DNA of 38,721 nt from CAYSHJ01 sp964589725 (GCA_964589725.1 CAZPUJ010000574.1:1-38721), one strand, 5' to 3'. Positions 23,134 through 32,357 are shown, numbered from the stretch's first letter. The notes: generated by a model from the letters alone, not told the origin. A program made the numbers and translations.

Positions 23134-26100
23134 TTATTGCTTTCCTTTGACGCCTGCGGATTTGTACGGAGCGCCGGCTTTGGGGGCCAGGAAGCCGTCA
23201 CTGCTCGCGGGGGACGGGGCGAATTCGATTTTGGGCACTCGGTGACCTCTGTCGAGGATCAACTCTCGCTCGCCGGGCACGGGCTGTGCGGCGGTTCGGT
23301 CGCTCCAGTTGTTTTCGACAGCGCAATCGGTGCTCATCAAGTCGTCGAACTTTTTTGCATCGTAGTTTTTCGCGATCAACAGTTCCGTCTTTTTCATGCC
23401 GGCGAAGAGATTGTTTCGCCAACACAATTCGCCCGAGCCTGCGGCCGGCAGATCGTCGAAGAGGATACCCGCTTCAGCGACATCGCGGAACGAACAGTTT
23501 TCGATCAGCAGATTCTTGACGACCGCGCCGGCTGCGAAGCGGAATCCCGACGTCGCTCCCGCCACGGCGCAATTACGCGCGGTGAGCGATTCCACCGGAC
23601 CTTCCACGAAGACGGCGGCGGCCATCGTGCCCAAGAAGCGACAACGCTGAAGCGTGACATGCTGGCTGGGGTCAGTCGAGTTTACGAAGTGAATGCCCGA
23701 GGCCACGGAGTTCGCATTCTGGAACGTGACCCCGTCGATCACGATGCCGTCCGCGCCTTCCGCCCCTTTCGCCGCGTCGAGTTCAATGCCTACTCGGCCA
23801 AATCCGGTGACGATCAGGTTCTTCATGCGGCAGCGCGCGGCCGATCCGCTGATGAGCACGGCGACTTCTTTGCCCAATCCCATGTCGAGGAAGAGATTCT
23901 CAACTGTGACGCCGATGTGCCCCTTCACGGTGATGATCGGGTCGTTGCCCGATGCCGTGAGTTTGATACGCCGGTCGGACTCCGGCTTGAGGTGCAGATC
24001 GCCCGGAAATGACTCGTCGACCACCAGGGATTCTTCAACCGTCTGATGGGTGACGAGGCTGACGACAAAGCGGAGTGGCTTGCCTTTGGCCTGTTTTTCA
24101 TAGTCTTCACGGCCCTCAACGATCGTCTTCAACGCACGTCCGATCGACTGAAATTCACCATTCGGTCCAATTTGAATCGCGACTTCGTATGCATCCTTCC
24201 TGGCGGTCGTCGCTTTCCCTGAACTGCCCTTGGCGAGCAACTTGCTGGATTTCTGTTTGGTTGTGCTCGATTTTGGAATGATTCCCAGTCCACCGCTCAG
24301 CCACATGCCGATGCCGATGATCACGATGAACGCTCCCGCTACGGCGGCCAACACCTTCGGTTTTTTCCACGCTGGAGCGGACTTCGATGTTTGCCGCGCC
24401 GGGGTCGAGTTAACGAGTTCGTCGTCGGTCGTGATTAACGGAACAGCGTCGCTCTCCGAATGAGGCAACGTGGTTAACGTTGGCTCCGCGGCGCTGGGCA
24501 ACGGCGCGGTGTCGGGCTGAGGCGCAGTTTGGACATCGCTGCCACTGCCAAACAACAAGAAGATGTCTCTTTCGGCCGACTGATCCAGCGGTGGTTCGAT
24601 GTCGGTGACGGCAGTCGCGTCCGATGCAACGGGGAGCTGTACGGTCGGAGCGTCCGTCTCGACGGGTTGTTCCGCGAAATTGTCCATGAAGTTGAACGTG
24701 GCGCTTACTGAATCCGGAAAATCAACTGCCACGGTCGAACCGGGTTTGACTTGCTCGACTTCAGTCATCGGGGCGATGGCAGTCGTTACAGGAGGACTAC
24801 TGCTGGCTGACACCGCCGGGGCCGCGACCGGAAGGTTTGGAACAACCGGCTGAGCGACCGGCAGCGCGGGAACCACAGGGATCGCGACCGGCGCGGCCAC
24901 GGGGATCACAGGCTTGGCCAGCGGCGGCGCCACAGGAGCAACGATTGGTGGCGCGATGATCGGCTGCGCGACGGGCGGGGCCACGCGAATCTCGACCGGC
25001 GTGGGTGCAACCGCGGGAACCGCAGTGCCGGGAGGTTCGATGATCTTGGTGGATGGAGCCGGCTTGGCACTGAAGCCTGGTTTCGCGGCACCACCGAGAT
25101 CTTGAGAAATGACTGAAGATGCTTTGGTGACATTCGTGGCAATGCTGGTCTTCGCGACCGAATCAGTGCGCGGATCGCTGCTGGGTGCGGGCAGTTTCGT
25201 GCTGGACGTGCCGGCTCGGAGCAAAGCCGGATGACGTTTCTTCCACTCGGCGTCGGCGTTCTCGATGAGCCACTGAGTGCATGCGGCCGCGACTTCCGCT
25301 GCGGAGTTCTGTCGATCATCCGGCTGCTTGGCAACCATCTTGGCCAGGATTCGGAGCAGAGGCTGTGGACAGTCACGTCGTTCGTTCGTGATCGGCGGAA
25401 AAACTTTGGTCTGATGCCACATCAGCCGCTGTGCCAGTGTCCCTTCCGTGAACGGCGGATGTCCAGTCAACAGGAAGTACAGCGAGCAACCCAGGCTGTA
25501 GATGTCGGCGCGCGCGTCGACGGTATGGCTGTCGAGAGCCTGTTCCGGAGCCAAGTAGTCGGCGGTGCCGAGCACTTTTTCGTCATGAGCCAGCGTCAAC
25601 GGGTTCTCGTCGCGGTCGTCGAAGAACCGCGCCAGGCCCATGTCCAGGATTTTGACCGTGCCACTGTTGTCGACCAGCAGATTGCCGGGCTTGATGTCGC
25701 GATGCACCAGCCCCGCTTTGTGAGCATGGTCTAAACCGTCCGCCGCTTGGCGGATGAATTCGGTGGCGGCGACATATCCCTGCGGCCCGTCCTGGTTGAC
25801 GATTTCTTGCAAGCTGCGGCCGCTGACGTATTCCATCACCAGGAAGTGAATCTGGTTGTCACGGTCCTGTGCGCAGTCGACGTCATACGCTCGGACAATG
25901 TTGGGGTGATCGACGGAAGCGACGGCCTGGGCCTCGCGATGGAATCGGGCCAAGTAGGACGAGTCGCGAACGCGCTTCGACGGCAATACCTTGATGGCGC
26001 AGCGACGCTTCATCAGAACATGTTCGGCCAAGTACACCGAACTCATGCCCCCTTTACCAAGCAGGTCGAGCAGTCGGTACTTGCCGAGGAAAAAGCCTTT

Positions 26101-26304
26101 ATGCCTACCCGCCAGCAGCTTTTCCGCTTGCCAGCGTGTCAGCCAATCGCCGGCGATCATCGCGTTCGCGATGTCCTGGGACTTCGTGACGTCCACGCCG
26201 CAAACCGAGTACGTCTGCAGAAGTTTCGAGAGTTGGTCCTTGTCGATGAGCCCGCTCTGCCGCACAACCTGCAAGAAGGATTCAGCGGTCAGCTTGAGCG
26301 CCAT
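23134..26304 (-). CDS. Membrane-anchored Ser/Thr protein kinase with extracytoplasmic parallel beta-helix
   Basis: This 1056-residue protein has an N-terminal segment (1-70), a Hanks-type kinase domain (about 76-345), a long Pro/Val/Ala linker (about 400-480), one membrane helix at about 648-672, and a C-terminal region (about 720-1030) of short beta strands with repeated GVTVENLFLD and VVKNLLIENCSF patterns, as in pectate-lyase-like parallel beta-helices. Kinase residues are present: Lys105, Asp203 in HRDIKPGN, and Asp221. The last is in a DMG rather than DFG motif. The beta-helix probably lies outside the membrane and binds a polysaccharide or surface partner. The ATG at 26304 has a weak ribosome site. 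It is followed after 30 bases by MoxR. Confidence 0.88.
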   Translation of the reverse strand: MALKLTAESFLQVVRQSGLIDKDQLSKLLQTYSVCGVDVTKSQDIANAMIAGDWLTRWQAEKLLAGRHKGFFLGKYRLLDLLGKGGMSSVYLAEHVLMKRRCAIKVLPSKRVRDSSYLARFHREAQAVASVDHPNIVRAYDVDCAQDRDNQIHFLVMEYVSGRSLQEIVNQDGPQGYVAATEFIRQAADGLDHAHKAGLVHRDIKPGNLLVDNSGTVKILDMGLARFFDDRDENPLTLAHDEKVLGTADYLAPEQALDSHTVDARADIYSLGCSLYFLLTGHPPFTEGTLAQRLMWHQTKVFPPITNERRDCPQPLLRILAKMVAKQPDDRQNSAAEVAAACTQWLIENADAEWKKRHPALLRAGTSSTKLPAPSSDPRTDSVAKTSIATNVTKASSVISQDLGGAAKPGFSAKPAPSTKIIEPPGTAVPAVAPTPVEIRVAPPVAQPIIAPPIVAPVAPPLAKPVIPVAAPVAIPVVPALPVAQPVVPNLPVAAPAVSASSSPPVTTAIAPMTEVEQVKPGSTVAVDFPDSVSATFNFMDNFAEQPVETDAPTVQLPVASDATAVTDIEPPLDQSAERDIFLLFGSGSDVQTAPQPDTAPLPSAAEPTLTTLPHSESDAVPLITTDDELVNSTPARQTSKSAPAWKKPKVLAAVAGAFIVIIGIGMWLSGGLGIIPKSSTTKQKSSKLLAKGSSGKATTARKDAYEVAIQIGPNGEFQSIGRALKTIVEGREDYEKQAKGKPLRFVVSLVTHQTVEESLVVDESFPGDLHLKPESDRRIKLTASGNDPIITVKGHIGVTVENLFLDMGLGKEVAVLISGSAARCRMKNLIVTGFGRVGIELDAAKGAEGADGIVIDGVTFQNANSVASGIHFVNSTDPSQHVTLQRCRFLGTMAAAVFVEGPVESLTARNCAVAGATSGFRFAAGAVVKNLLIENCSFRDVAEAGILFDDLPAAGSGELCWRNNLFAGMKKTELLIAKNYDAKKFDDLMSTDCAVENNWSDRTAAQPVPGERELILDRGHRVPKIEFAPSPASSDGFLAPKAGAPYKSAGVKGKQ

Positions 26305-26563
26305 TGCAAATCAACCCACAAGAAACCTGGTGTCACGTCGGCGACGTCGAAACGAATTCCCAACGCGGCCAACTCTCACAGGAAATACATCTCGGTCGAC
26401 ATCTTCGAAGATGCCGGCAACCACGAACATCGCTCTCGATCTTTCGCCGGGTATTAAACCAGTCCGTGAAAGACGTTTCCAGTTCCGAGCAAGATTCGAC
26501 TACGCTCGCTGGCACAATCGATACGACTGCTCCGACAATGTGTCGTCGGATGACAAATTTGCT
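26305..26563. other. Divergent intergenic region with palindrome
   Basis: There is no gene between the divergent kinase and diguanylate cyclase genes. A perfect 14-base palindrome CATCTTCGAAGATG lies at 26400-26413, about 95 bases before the kinase start, and could be an operator. I see no clear kinase promoter. A promoter for the diguanylate cyclase starts at 26564. Confidence 0.4.
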
Positions 26564-26591
26564 TTGACTGTCTGCGCGCGCGAACTACAGT
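26564..26591 (+). promoter_or_regulatory. Sigma-70-like promoter of the diguanylate cyclase gene
   Basis: TTGACT at 26564-26569 and TACAGT at 26586-26591 are separated by 16 bases. Transcription would begin near 26598, about 70 bases before the ATG. This is motif reading only. Confidence 0.45.
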
Positions 26592-26623
26592 CGCGAAGGG
26601 TCACATCGGGGACTTCAAGAGAT

Positions 26624-26652
26624 GCCCGTCCCTCCGAAGGTGGGCGGTTTTT
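26624..26652 (+). promoter_or_regulatory. Possible leader hairpin/attenuator before the diguanylate cyclase gene
   Basis: GCCCG pairs with TGGGC across an inner CCT and AGG stem with a CCGA loop, followed by GGTTTTT and then the ribosome site GGGGAGCGAG. It looks like a weak intrinsic terminator placed in the leader, but the stem is bulged. I see no known c-di-GMP riboswitch pattern. Confidence 0.35.
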
Positions 26653-26670
26653 GGGGAGCGAGTAATTCAC

Positions 26671-27741
26671 ATGATTTTCTTGGTCTTCATCATTTCTGGG
26701 GTCAGCGCCTGCGTCGGTTATGTGGCGGCGCTGTTGCTGGGTCATCAGCAACTCCGATCCGTCCGGGCTGAGGCGGCCGTGGCATGCGAAGACGCGAAAA
26801 TCAGCGTCGACCTGGAACGCAAAGAATTGCACGACTTTTTCACGCATGTGCAGTCCGTCGCGGCCACGGTCGACGGCAATATGGACCGACATACTTCGCG
26901 GGTCGCCGCGTTCAACGATGAAGTGGTCAACAATGTGGCTTCCGATCCCAAAGCCGTGCTGATGGCGGCCAAGCGGCTGCTGGAAGCGAATGTCCAATTG
27001 CAAGAGGAACTGCACTCGGCTCGGGCGCAGATCGGGGAAAAGCAACACGAACTTGAGTCGTACATGACCGAAGCCCGTACGGATGCATTGACGGGGATTT
27101 CCAACCGCCGCGCGTTTGATCAAGAGATTCATCGGCTGTTCGCTCAACGGCAACGGCAGGGAATCAGTTTCTCGCTGCTGATACTGGATGTGGATCATTT
27201 CAAGTTGTTCAACGACTACCACGGCCATCAAACCGGCGACGAGATGCTGCGGCAAGTGGCGACCACCTTCGATCGCACGATGCGCGAGATGGACATTGTT
27301 TGCCGATACGGTGGCGAAGAGTTCGCCATCATTCTGCCGGGGACGGCGCTCAAAGAGGCCCTCCGAGCCGCTCATCGGGCGCACGTGGCTGTGGAGCGCA
27401 TGACTTATCGCGTTGGCAACGCGCAGTTGAATGTCACTGTGAGCATCGGTGTTGCTGAGGTGACTCAGGACGAAAAAGTTGAGAGCTTCATCGAACGCTG
27501 CGACGGGGCTCTGTACGCGGCGAAACGGGCCGGACGAAACTGTGTCTGTTATCACGACGGAACACAGTGTTATCCGGGGTCGGTTCCTCCAAAGGCGGTC
27601 GCCAAGTCTGGAACTCACGCTACGCAACAGAACCTCGACGGACTTGCCCAAGCGATCGACTGCGAATTGCCGACAGAAGCGTCGGCCAACGAATCCGAGT
27701 CGAAGGCACCTGTCGCCGCCGGAAGTCACTCGCCGGCCTAG
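26671..27741 (+). CDS. Membrane-anchored diguanylate cyclase (GGDEF)
   Basis: This 356-residue protein makes c-di-GMP from two GTP. An N-terminal membrane helix (about 2-25) is followed by a charged coiled-coil region (about 45-135), then a GGDEF domain (about 140-300). The active site reads GGEEF at 214-218, which is active in the family, and the inhibitory I-site RxxD (REMD, 205-208) is correctly spaced five residues before it. The domain also has DALTGISNRRAF and DVDHFKLFND. The C-terminal 50 residues are low in complexity and unrecognised. The ATG at 26671 has GGAGCGAG upstream. The hemE gene follows after 68 bases, so the two may be cotranscribed. No sensory domain beyond the helix and coil is seen. 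Confidence 0.93.
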   Translation: MIFLVFIISGVSACVGYVAALLLGHQQLRSVRAEAAVACEDAKISVDLERKELHDFFTHVQSVAATVDGNMDRHTSRVAAFNDEVVNNVASDPKAVLMAAKRLLEANVQLQEELHSARAQIGEKQHELESYMTEARTDALTGISNRRAFDQEIHRLFAQRQRQGISFSLLILDVDHFKLFNDYHGHQTGDEMLRQVATTFDRTMREMDIVCRYGGEEFAIILPGTALKEALRAAHRAHVAVERMTYRVGNAQLNVTVSIGVAEVTQDEKVESFIERCDGALYAAKRAGRNCVCYHDGTQCYPGSVPPKAVAKSGTHATQQNLDGLAQAIDCELPTEASANESESKAPVAAGSHSPA

Positions 27742-27809
27742 TCGACATAAGCTGGCAGTTTGCGGCTGCGTTCGGGTACTCTGCGTCGCCCACCGAAGGG
27801 AGACGCCTT

Positions 27810-28880
27810 TTGACCGACGCCGCCTTGCAAAACTGCCGTTTTCTAAAAGCCGTTCGCCGCGAGCCGACCGAAACCACCCCCATCTGGATCATGCGACAGG
27901 CCGGTCGGTACTTGCCGGAGTACATGTCCGTCCGACGGCACGTGACGTTCATCGAACTCTGCAAGCGTCCCGACCTCGCGGCTGAAGTCACACTGACAGC
28001 GCAACGAGTGCTCGACGTCGACGCCGCGATCCTGTTCGCCGACTTGCTGCCGATCCTTGAACCGATGGGCTTACAGCTTGAGTACACTCACGGCGAAGGC
28101 CCCGTTATCCACAATCCGATCCGCGAGCCTGCCGACGTCGACAGGTTGAGGCAACTCGACGACGTGTCGTCTTTGCAGTTCGTTTTCGACGCCGTGAAGC
28201 TCATCCGTCGCGAATTGCCGGCAGACATTCCGCTGCTCGGCTTCGCGGGAGCACCGTTCACGCTGGCCTCATACGCCGTCGAAGGCGGCGGTTCGAAAAA
28301 CTATGCGCACGTGAAGCGGCTCATGTTCACCGACTCCGGAGCGTGGAAGGCGTTGATGACCTGCCTCTCAAACAGTTTGGTCAACTACATCCTCGCGCAG
28401 GTCGAAGCCGGCTGTCAGGCCGTGCAACTCTTCGACAGTTGGGCCGGTTGCCTCGCACCCTGCGACTATCGCGAATTCGTATTGCCGTACACGAAGTGCA
28501 TCATCGATCAAATCAAAGACGCCGCTCCGGTCATCAACTTCGCGACCGGCAATCCCGCGCTCTTGCCGCTGCTTCGCGAGGCCGGCGGTGACGTGATCGG
28601 TCTCGACTGGCGAGTCGATCTGCGCGACGCTTGGCAAACACTCGGCCACGACGTCGCTGTGCAAGGCAACCTTGATCCGATCACGTTGCATGGCGACATG
28701 CCGACCGTGCGACGCCACGCGCAACGAGTGCTCGATCAAGCCGAGCACCGTCCCGGCCACATCTTCAACCTCGGCCACGGAGTCCTGCCGGAAACGCCAC
28801 CGGAAAACGTGAAAGCCTTGGTGCAATTCGTCCACGAGCAATCATGCTCGATTCCCTCCCACTTCCGGGGAGCAGACTAG
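27810..28880 (+). CDS. hemE: Uroporphyrinogen III decarboxylase
   Basis: This 356-residue enzyme removes four acetate carboxyls from uroporphyrinogen III to form coproporphyrinogen III in haem synthesis, in the cytoplasm. The signature WIMRQAGRYLPEY gives Arg29 and Arg33, the substrate-pocket Asp is in AAILFADLLPI, and the second signature FAGAPFTLASYAVEGGGSK and the C-terminal NLGHGVLPETPPENV are intact. The length matches the family. The frame is open back to 27567, inside the diguanylate cyclase gene. I chose TTG at 27810 because GAAGGGAG lies 8 bases upstream and the conserved N-terminus starts there; there is no nearby ATG. No other haem genes adjoin it. Confidence 0.96.
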   Translation: MTDAALQNCRFLKAVRREPTETTPIWIMRQAGRYLPEYMSVRRHVTFIELCKRPDLAAEVTLTAQRVLDVDAAILFADLLPILEPMGLQLEYTHGEGPVIHNPIREPADVDRLRQLDDVSSLQFVFDAVKLIRRELPADIPLLGFAGAPFTLASYAVEGGGSKNYAHVKRLMFTDSGAWKALMTCLSNSLVNYILAQVEAGCQAVQLFDSWAGCLAPCDYREFVLPYTKCIIDQIKDAAPVINFATGNPALLPLLREAGGDVIGLDWRVDLRDAWQTLGHDVAVQGNLDPITLHGDMPTVRRHAQRVLDQAEHRPGHIFNLGHGVLPETPPENVKALVQFVHEQSCSIPSHFRGAD

Positions 28881-29010
28881 GACTACCAGTCGAAATTGAG
28901 GTGTCCTGCCGGATCAGCCGAAACATCCAGTCGCGATGCATGTCGGTCTCGGCCATCGGTTTTCCGTCCGAGCATGGGTATTCGATCAAGTCAGTGGCAG
29001 CGGACATCAT
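28881..29010 (-). pseudogene. Uma2-family endonuclease remnant (5' fragment)
   Basis: From ATG at 29010 the minus strand reads MMSAATDLIEYPCSDGKPMA followed by ETDMHRDWMFRLIR. This matches the start of Uma2 (DUF820) PD-(D/E)XK nuclease-like proteins (the SDGKPMAETDxHRDxMxxLI block). Family members then continue for about 200 residues, but here the match ends at about 28900, and the frame runs on into the hemE antisense strand. A proper ribosome site (GGGAG) sits 6 bases before the start. I infer a 3'-truncated remnant with hemE at its break. This family is greatly expanded in Planctomycetes and cyanobacteria. Confidence 0.6.
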
Positions 29011-29126
29011 GAAACTCCCGTGAAAAACTCGGTTCACGGTAACACGCGACCGACAGATTGGCACAACCGTCGCCTTTTATTTCCATGGCCGGCTAGAAGT
29101 TCCATTTGGTGAAAGCTTGCGGTCGT

Positions 29127-29217
29127 GGGTGGCACGTCCCTGACCATCGGGAAGGGCGTGGAAATCCGAGGACAACACCATCCACACGCCCTTCCCGATG
29201 GTCAGGGCGTGCCACCC
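29127..29217. repeat. Long inverted repeat in the hemE/secreted-protein gap
   Basis: Arms of about 36 bases, 29127-29162 and 29181-29217, pair almost completely. The first contains CCTGACCATCGGGAAGGGCG and the second its complement. The loop is 18 bases. It ends 28 bases before the stop of the large secreted-protein gene and may terminate it. The rest of 29011-29126 shows no feature. Confidence 0.9.
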
Positions 29218-29244
29218 AAACTCACAAATTAGCCAGCCGTGCTT

Positions 29245-32070
29245 TTATTTCAGCTCGATCACCCGCACGCCGCCGGCGAGCACTTGGCAGTGGACGTCGA
29301 ACGTACCAGTTGTCTCCGCGAAAACCGACAAACGGTCGGTCGGCAGCAGGCGATCGACGGCGGATGCGATCGGGATTCGCGAGCGGATTACGACCGTGCG
29401 ATTCTGACGGTAGTCGGTCGCGGTGATACCCTGTTGCGGCTTGTCCTGCCCGGCGGGGTTGAGCAGTGTCACCATCCAGCCGGTGGCGTTGCGATTGACC
29501 AGCCACTGCACGTCGCCATCGACCTCGATCGGCATTTGGCCGCGAGTCAGATGCGCGATCAAGCGTGGGACGACCGGAATAACTCGCCGGTCGATGCCGA
29601 AACCGCGGGGGACCGACAAATAGATCAACCGCCCTGCCCCACGGTCAGTCGTTGCGCAAAACGTTTGTCCTTCAGGCGTGCGAGCCAGCGGCTTCCAATC
29701 AGCTTGCCCGGCGGCGATCGGTCGGCAGCGGAAGCGTTGTGATGGCAAAACCGTTTCGCCGTCGAGCCAGCGATAGTTCTCGGCTTCAATCACTTCGGTC
29801 GTCGCCGGCAACTTCAACGCGGCGACGCCTGGACCGGTCAAGTGCGTGTCGGCCACGAGCAGCGTACCGCCTTGCTCGACATACTTCGCGAGACGCGCGC
29901 CCTCGGCGGCGGTCAGTTCGATGTCACCGGTTGCGATCACGACGGGATACGTGTCGATCGTCTTCCAGCGGTTCACGTCGGGATACGCGATGACCACGTC
30001 GAATATGTCGCCGAAGATGCCGGGCAGGAAGACTTCGTTCGTGCCGGTCATGGGCTTCTCGCTTTCCGGGCCGATCGGGTGGAACGCGCTCCAGAAATAC
30101 TCTTCGAGCATTCGTTCGTGGTCGCCGAACAGAAAGCGATCTTGTTGGCCGTGCCAGTTTTTGAACGAGTTTGGCCAGAACGGAGCCGGCTCCCAGCCGT
30201 GAGCGTAATCGACCAGAAACGCGACCGGCGTGTACGGGCTGCCGCGATCGAATCCGGTGGGCTTGGCAGTCGTCCGCAAGAAGCGATCGACCAGTTTGCC
30301 TTTCGGTGAGAGTTGCAGTTCATGTTTTCCGGCGGCGGTGGTGCCACCGGGTTGCCAGAACTCGTCGAAGCCCTGCTCGTGGTAAAACATCGACGAGCCG
30401 GCCATGTACTGATACCAGATGTCGAACTTGTACCACGTCATTCCCGCGCCGCTGAACACGGAGTAATAGTTGTCGAAGATTGCTTGCGGCGTGTGAAAGC
30501 TGCCGATGTTGCTGAAGATCGTCGAGGCATCGCCGAAGTTGCACGAGCGGTACGTCGCCGTGAGGTGCTCGCCCTGCCGAGCGATGCCGCGCATGAACGC
30601 CCAGCGCATGTTGAGAATCGACGAAGTGGCCGTCGCCGACTCGTAGCCGATCGTGCGGGTGCCCCATTGGCTGAGGATCGGCGCCCACAGAATGTTGCCG
30701 ACCGACAGGCACGAGATCACGTCCAGATACGGATTCGAGTCGAGGTCTTTGCCGTACACCGCTCGATATTTTTCCGTGTTGCCGGCGAGAGTCAGCGGCG
30801 TGAAGGCCTCGACCAGTTGCCGCCGAGTCGTCGCCTTCGTGGTCGCGGCTTTCATGTCGTCCGGCTTGGGATAGAAGTAACCAATGCTCTCGCCGGAAAT
30901 CGAGCCGACATACCGATCACGGTACTTGGCAAACAACGCTTGCCCTTTCTCGCCGATCGGCTTGCCGGGGTGATAGTTCATCATCATGCCCCACTGCCGA
31001 TCGGGATGCTCGTCGAGCCATTTAGCGAACCGCAACCCGGCCGCGTTCACTTCGCCGGTGTTCGGGTCCGTCGCGAAGATACCCGCGCCGACGCCGTGAA
31101 ACGCGGGTGCGACGCGCGAGTCCGAATAGATCGGTACGTCGGCTTTGCCACCGTACTTCTGCTTCAATTCTTGGACCGCATCCTCGTCGCGAAGGCCGTA
31201 AGGAAACAGGACTCGATTCGGTTCGTCGCTGAGCAGCCAGTCGGCCGTCGGTCCGGCTTCGGCCGAGTTCCAGAGATACAGAAATTCTTTGTCGCGGAAC
31301 GTGCGTGTGCGCCATTGATTTGGCAAATCGACATTCGGAGTTGCCATCGTGTTCAATGTGCGTCTCGCCAGCGGCACTAAGTCGCGCGGCCGTTTTTGGC
31401 GGTACTCGTCGAGCACTTGCCAACTCGGATGCTTCGGCCGGTCTTTGATGAGCGGCCGATAGCTCGCGTCGGTCGTGAGCACGATCACGTCAATTTGTCT
31501 CGGCTGCGATGCCTTCTGCGTCGACAGCAAGCTCAGCTTTGCGGGACCCTTTCGCAGCGTGGCCTGTCGAGCATCCCACGCGAACGCCCAGCCCCAATAG
31601 AGTTTCGCTTCGTTGTCTTCGTCGATGACTGCTTGCTCGCCGTACTTGCCCGACCACGCAACCGCTCCACCCGGTTGTTCGACGCGAATTTCAAACGGCT
31701 CCGATTGCTCACGCCAATCACCATAGCGGACCCAGACAAAGTATTGGCCATCGACCGGAATCTCGATCTGCGACGTCGCGGTCGCGTGGTCGTCATCGGC
31801 CGCCGTCGCGATCGAAAGGAAGCCGCTCTCGCCACCCTGATTCCATTCCGCCGCCCAGCCCGGCCCCGACAGGCCCCAATGCCCGCTCGTTTTTTTCATC
31901 GCCGGCGTTCCCATCGGCCAGCAATAACCGTTGATGCCCGTGAGGTGCTCAGCCTCCAGCCAAATCGACTCGGCGCGAGCCGCAGACGCCAACGGCACAC
32001 AAACGATGCTGGCAATCCAGCAGAAGGCGCGGACTTTTGTCGACATCGCGCGGCCAGACTTCTTTCGCAT
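29245..32070 (-). CDS. Very large secreted protein with N-terminal carbohydrate-binding-like module, function unknown
   Basis: This 941-residue exported protein begins with a signal peptide (MRKKSGRAMSTKVRAFCW, then a hydrophobic core ending ASAARAES). Residues about 40-130 look like a CBM35/CBM6-like beta-sandwich: WLEAEHLTG, GPGWAAEWN and FVWVRYGDW. The middle (about 240-700) has TIM-barrel-like features but no glycosidase acid pair that I can name. Around 740-800, VVIATGDIELTAAEGARLAKY with YVEQGGTLLVADTH resembles the glutamine-amidotransferase-like domain of beta-galactosidases. I infer a polysaccharide-active or polysaccharide-binding protein, not a specific enzyme. The ATG at 32070 has AAAGGAG 7 bases upstream and starts the signal peptide; the longer frame to 32142 does not. 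Confidence 0.75.
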   Translation of the reverse strand: MRKKSGRAMSTKVRAFCWIASIVCVPLASAARAESIWLEAEHLTGINGYCWPMGTPAMKKTSGHWGLSGPGWAAEWNQGGESGFLSIATAADDDHATATSQIEIPVDGQYFVWVRYGDWREQSEPFEIRVEQPGGAVAWSGKYGEQAVIDEDNEAKLYWGWAFAWDARQATLRKGPAKLSLLSTQKASQPRQIDVIVLTTDASYRPLIKDRPKHPSWQVLDEYRQKRPRDLVPLARRTLNTMATPNVDLPNQWRTRTFRDKEFLYLWNSAEAGPTADWLLSDEPNRVLFPYGLRDEDAVQELKQKYGGKADVPIYSDSRVAPAFHGVGAGIFATDPNTGEVNAAGLRFAKWLDEHPDRQWGMMMNYHPGKPIGEKGQALFAKYRDRYVGSISGESIGYFYPKPDDMKAATTKATTRRQLVEAFTPLTLAGNTEKYRAVYGKDLDSNPYLDVISCLSVGNILWAPILSQWGTRTIGYESATATSSILNMRWAFMRGIARQGEHLTATYRSCNFGDASTIFSNIGSFHTPQAIFDNYYSVFSGAGMTWYKFDIWYQYMAGSSMFYHEQGFDEFWQPGGTTAAGKHELQLSPKGKLVDRFLRTTAKPTGFDRGSPYTPVAFLVDYAHGWEPAPFWPNSFKNWHGQQDRFLFGDHERMLEEYFWSAFHPIGPESEKPMTGTNEVFLPGIFGDIFDVVIAYPDVNRWKTIDTYPVVIATGDIELTAAEGARLAKYVEQGGTLLVADTHLTGPGVAALKLPATTEVIEAENYRWLDGETVLPSQRFRCRPIAAGQADWKPLARTPEGQTFCATTDRGAGRLIYLSVPRGFGIDRRVIPVVPRLIAHLTRGQMPIEVDGDVQWLVNRNATGWMVTLLNPAGQDKPQQGITATDYRQNRTVVIRSRIPIASAVDRLLPTDRLSVFAETTGTFDVHCQVLAGGVRVIELK

Positions 32071-32179
32071 GGATGGCTCCTTTGGTGATGAGGTCCGCAA
32101 CATAGTGGCCGTCTCGCCGCGAAAAGTCATGTCTGGAACCACGGCTGGCTAGTTCGTCGTGATAGAGTCTTCGGTCGGC

Positions 32180-32270
32180 ATAATGCGCGCCGTGTGCGCA
32201 ATTCGTTCCCTCTCCCCCGCCGCGGGGGAGAGGGAGCAAGGTTGCGGGCGAAGCCCGCGTTACGCGATTT
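32180..32270. repeat. Composite intergenic repeat, simple copy (inverted)
   Basis: This is the inverse of the element at 8583-8752. Read on the minus strand it has TAACGCGGGCTTCGCCCGCAA, TTGCTCCCTCTCCCCCGC with GGGGGAGAGGG, and an AATTGCGCAC...GGCGCGCATTAT tail. It lacks the internal duplication of the other copy. It lies in the 465-base divergent gap 32071-32535. Confidence 0.85.
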
Positions 32271-32276
32271 GTAGTT

Positions 32277-32357
32277 CTGGCCCTTGTGGCCAGGGTGATT
32301 CGATTCTGTTGGAACAACCGAGCGGAACTCTCATTATCCAAGCCACGAGGGCTTGGA
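32277..32357. repeat. Two short hairpins in the divergent gap
   Basis: CTGGCC-cttgt-GGCCAG (32277-32293) and CCAAGCC-acgag-GGCTTGG (32339-32357) are perfect short stems. No gene is supported between 32358 and 32535, and no convincing promoter is seen for either divergent gene. Confidence 0.6.

Noticed and set aside
26624..26652. c-di-GMP riboswitch before the diguanylate cyclase
   Set aside because: None of the conserved bases of the c-di-GMP I or II riboswitch is recognisable; only a bulged hairpin followed by T's is seen.
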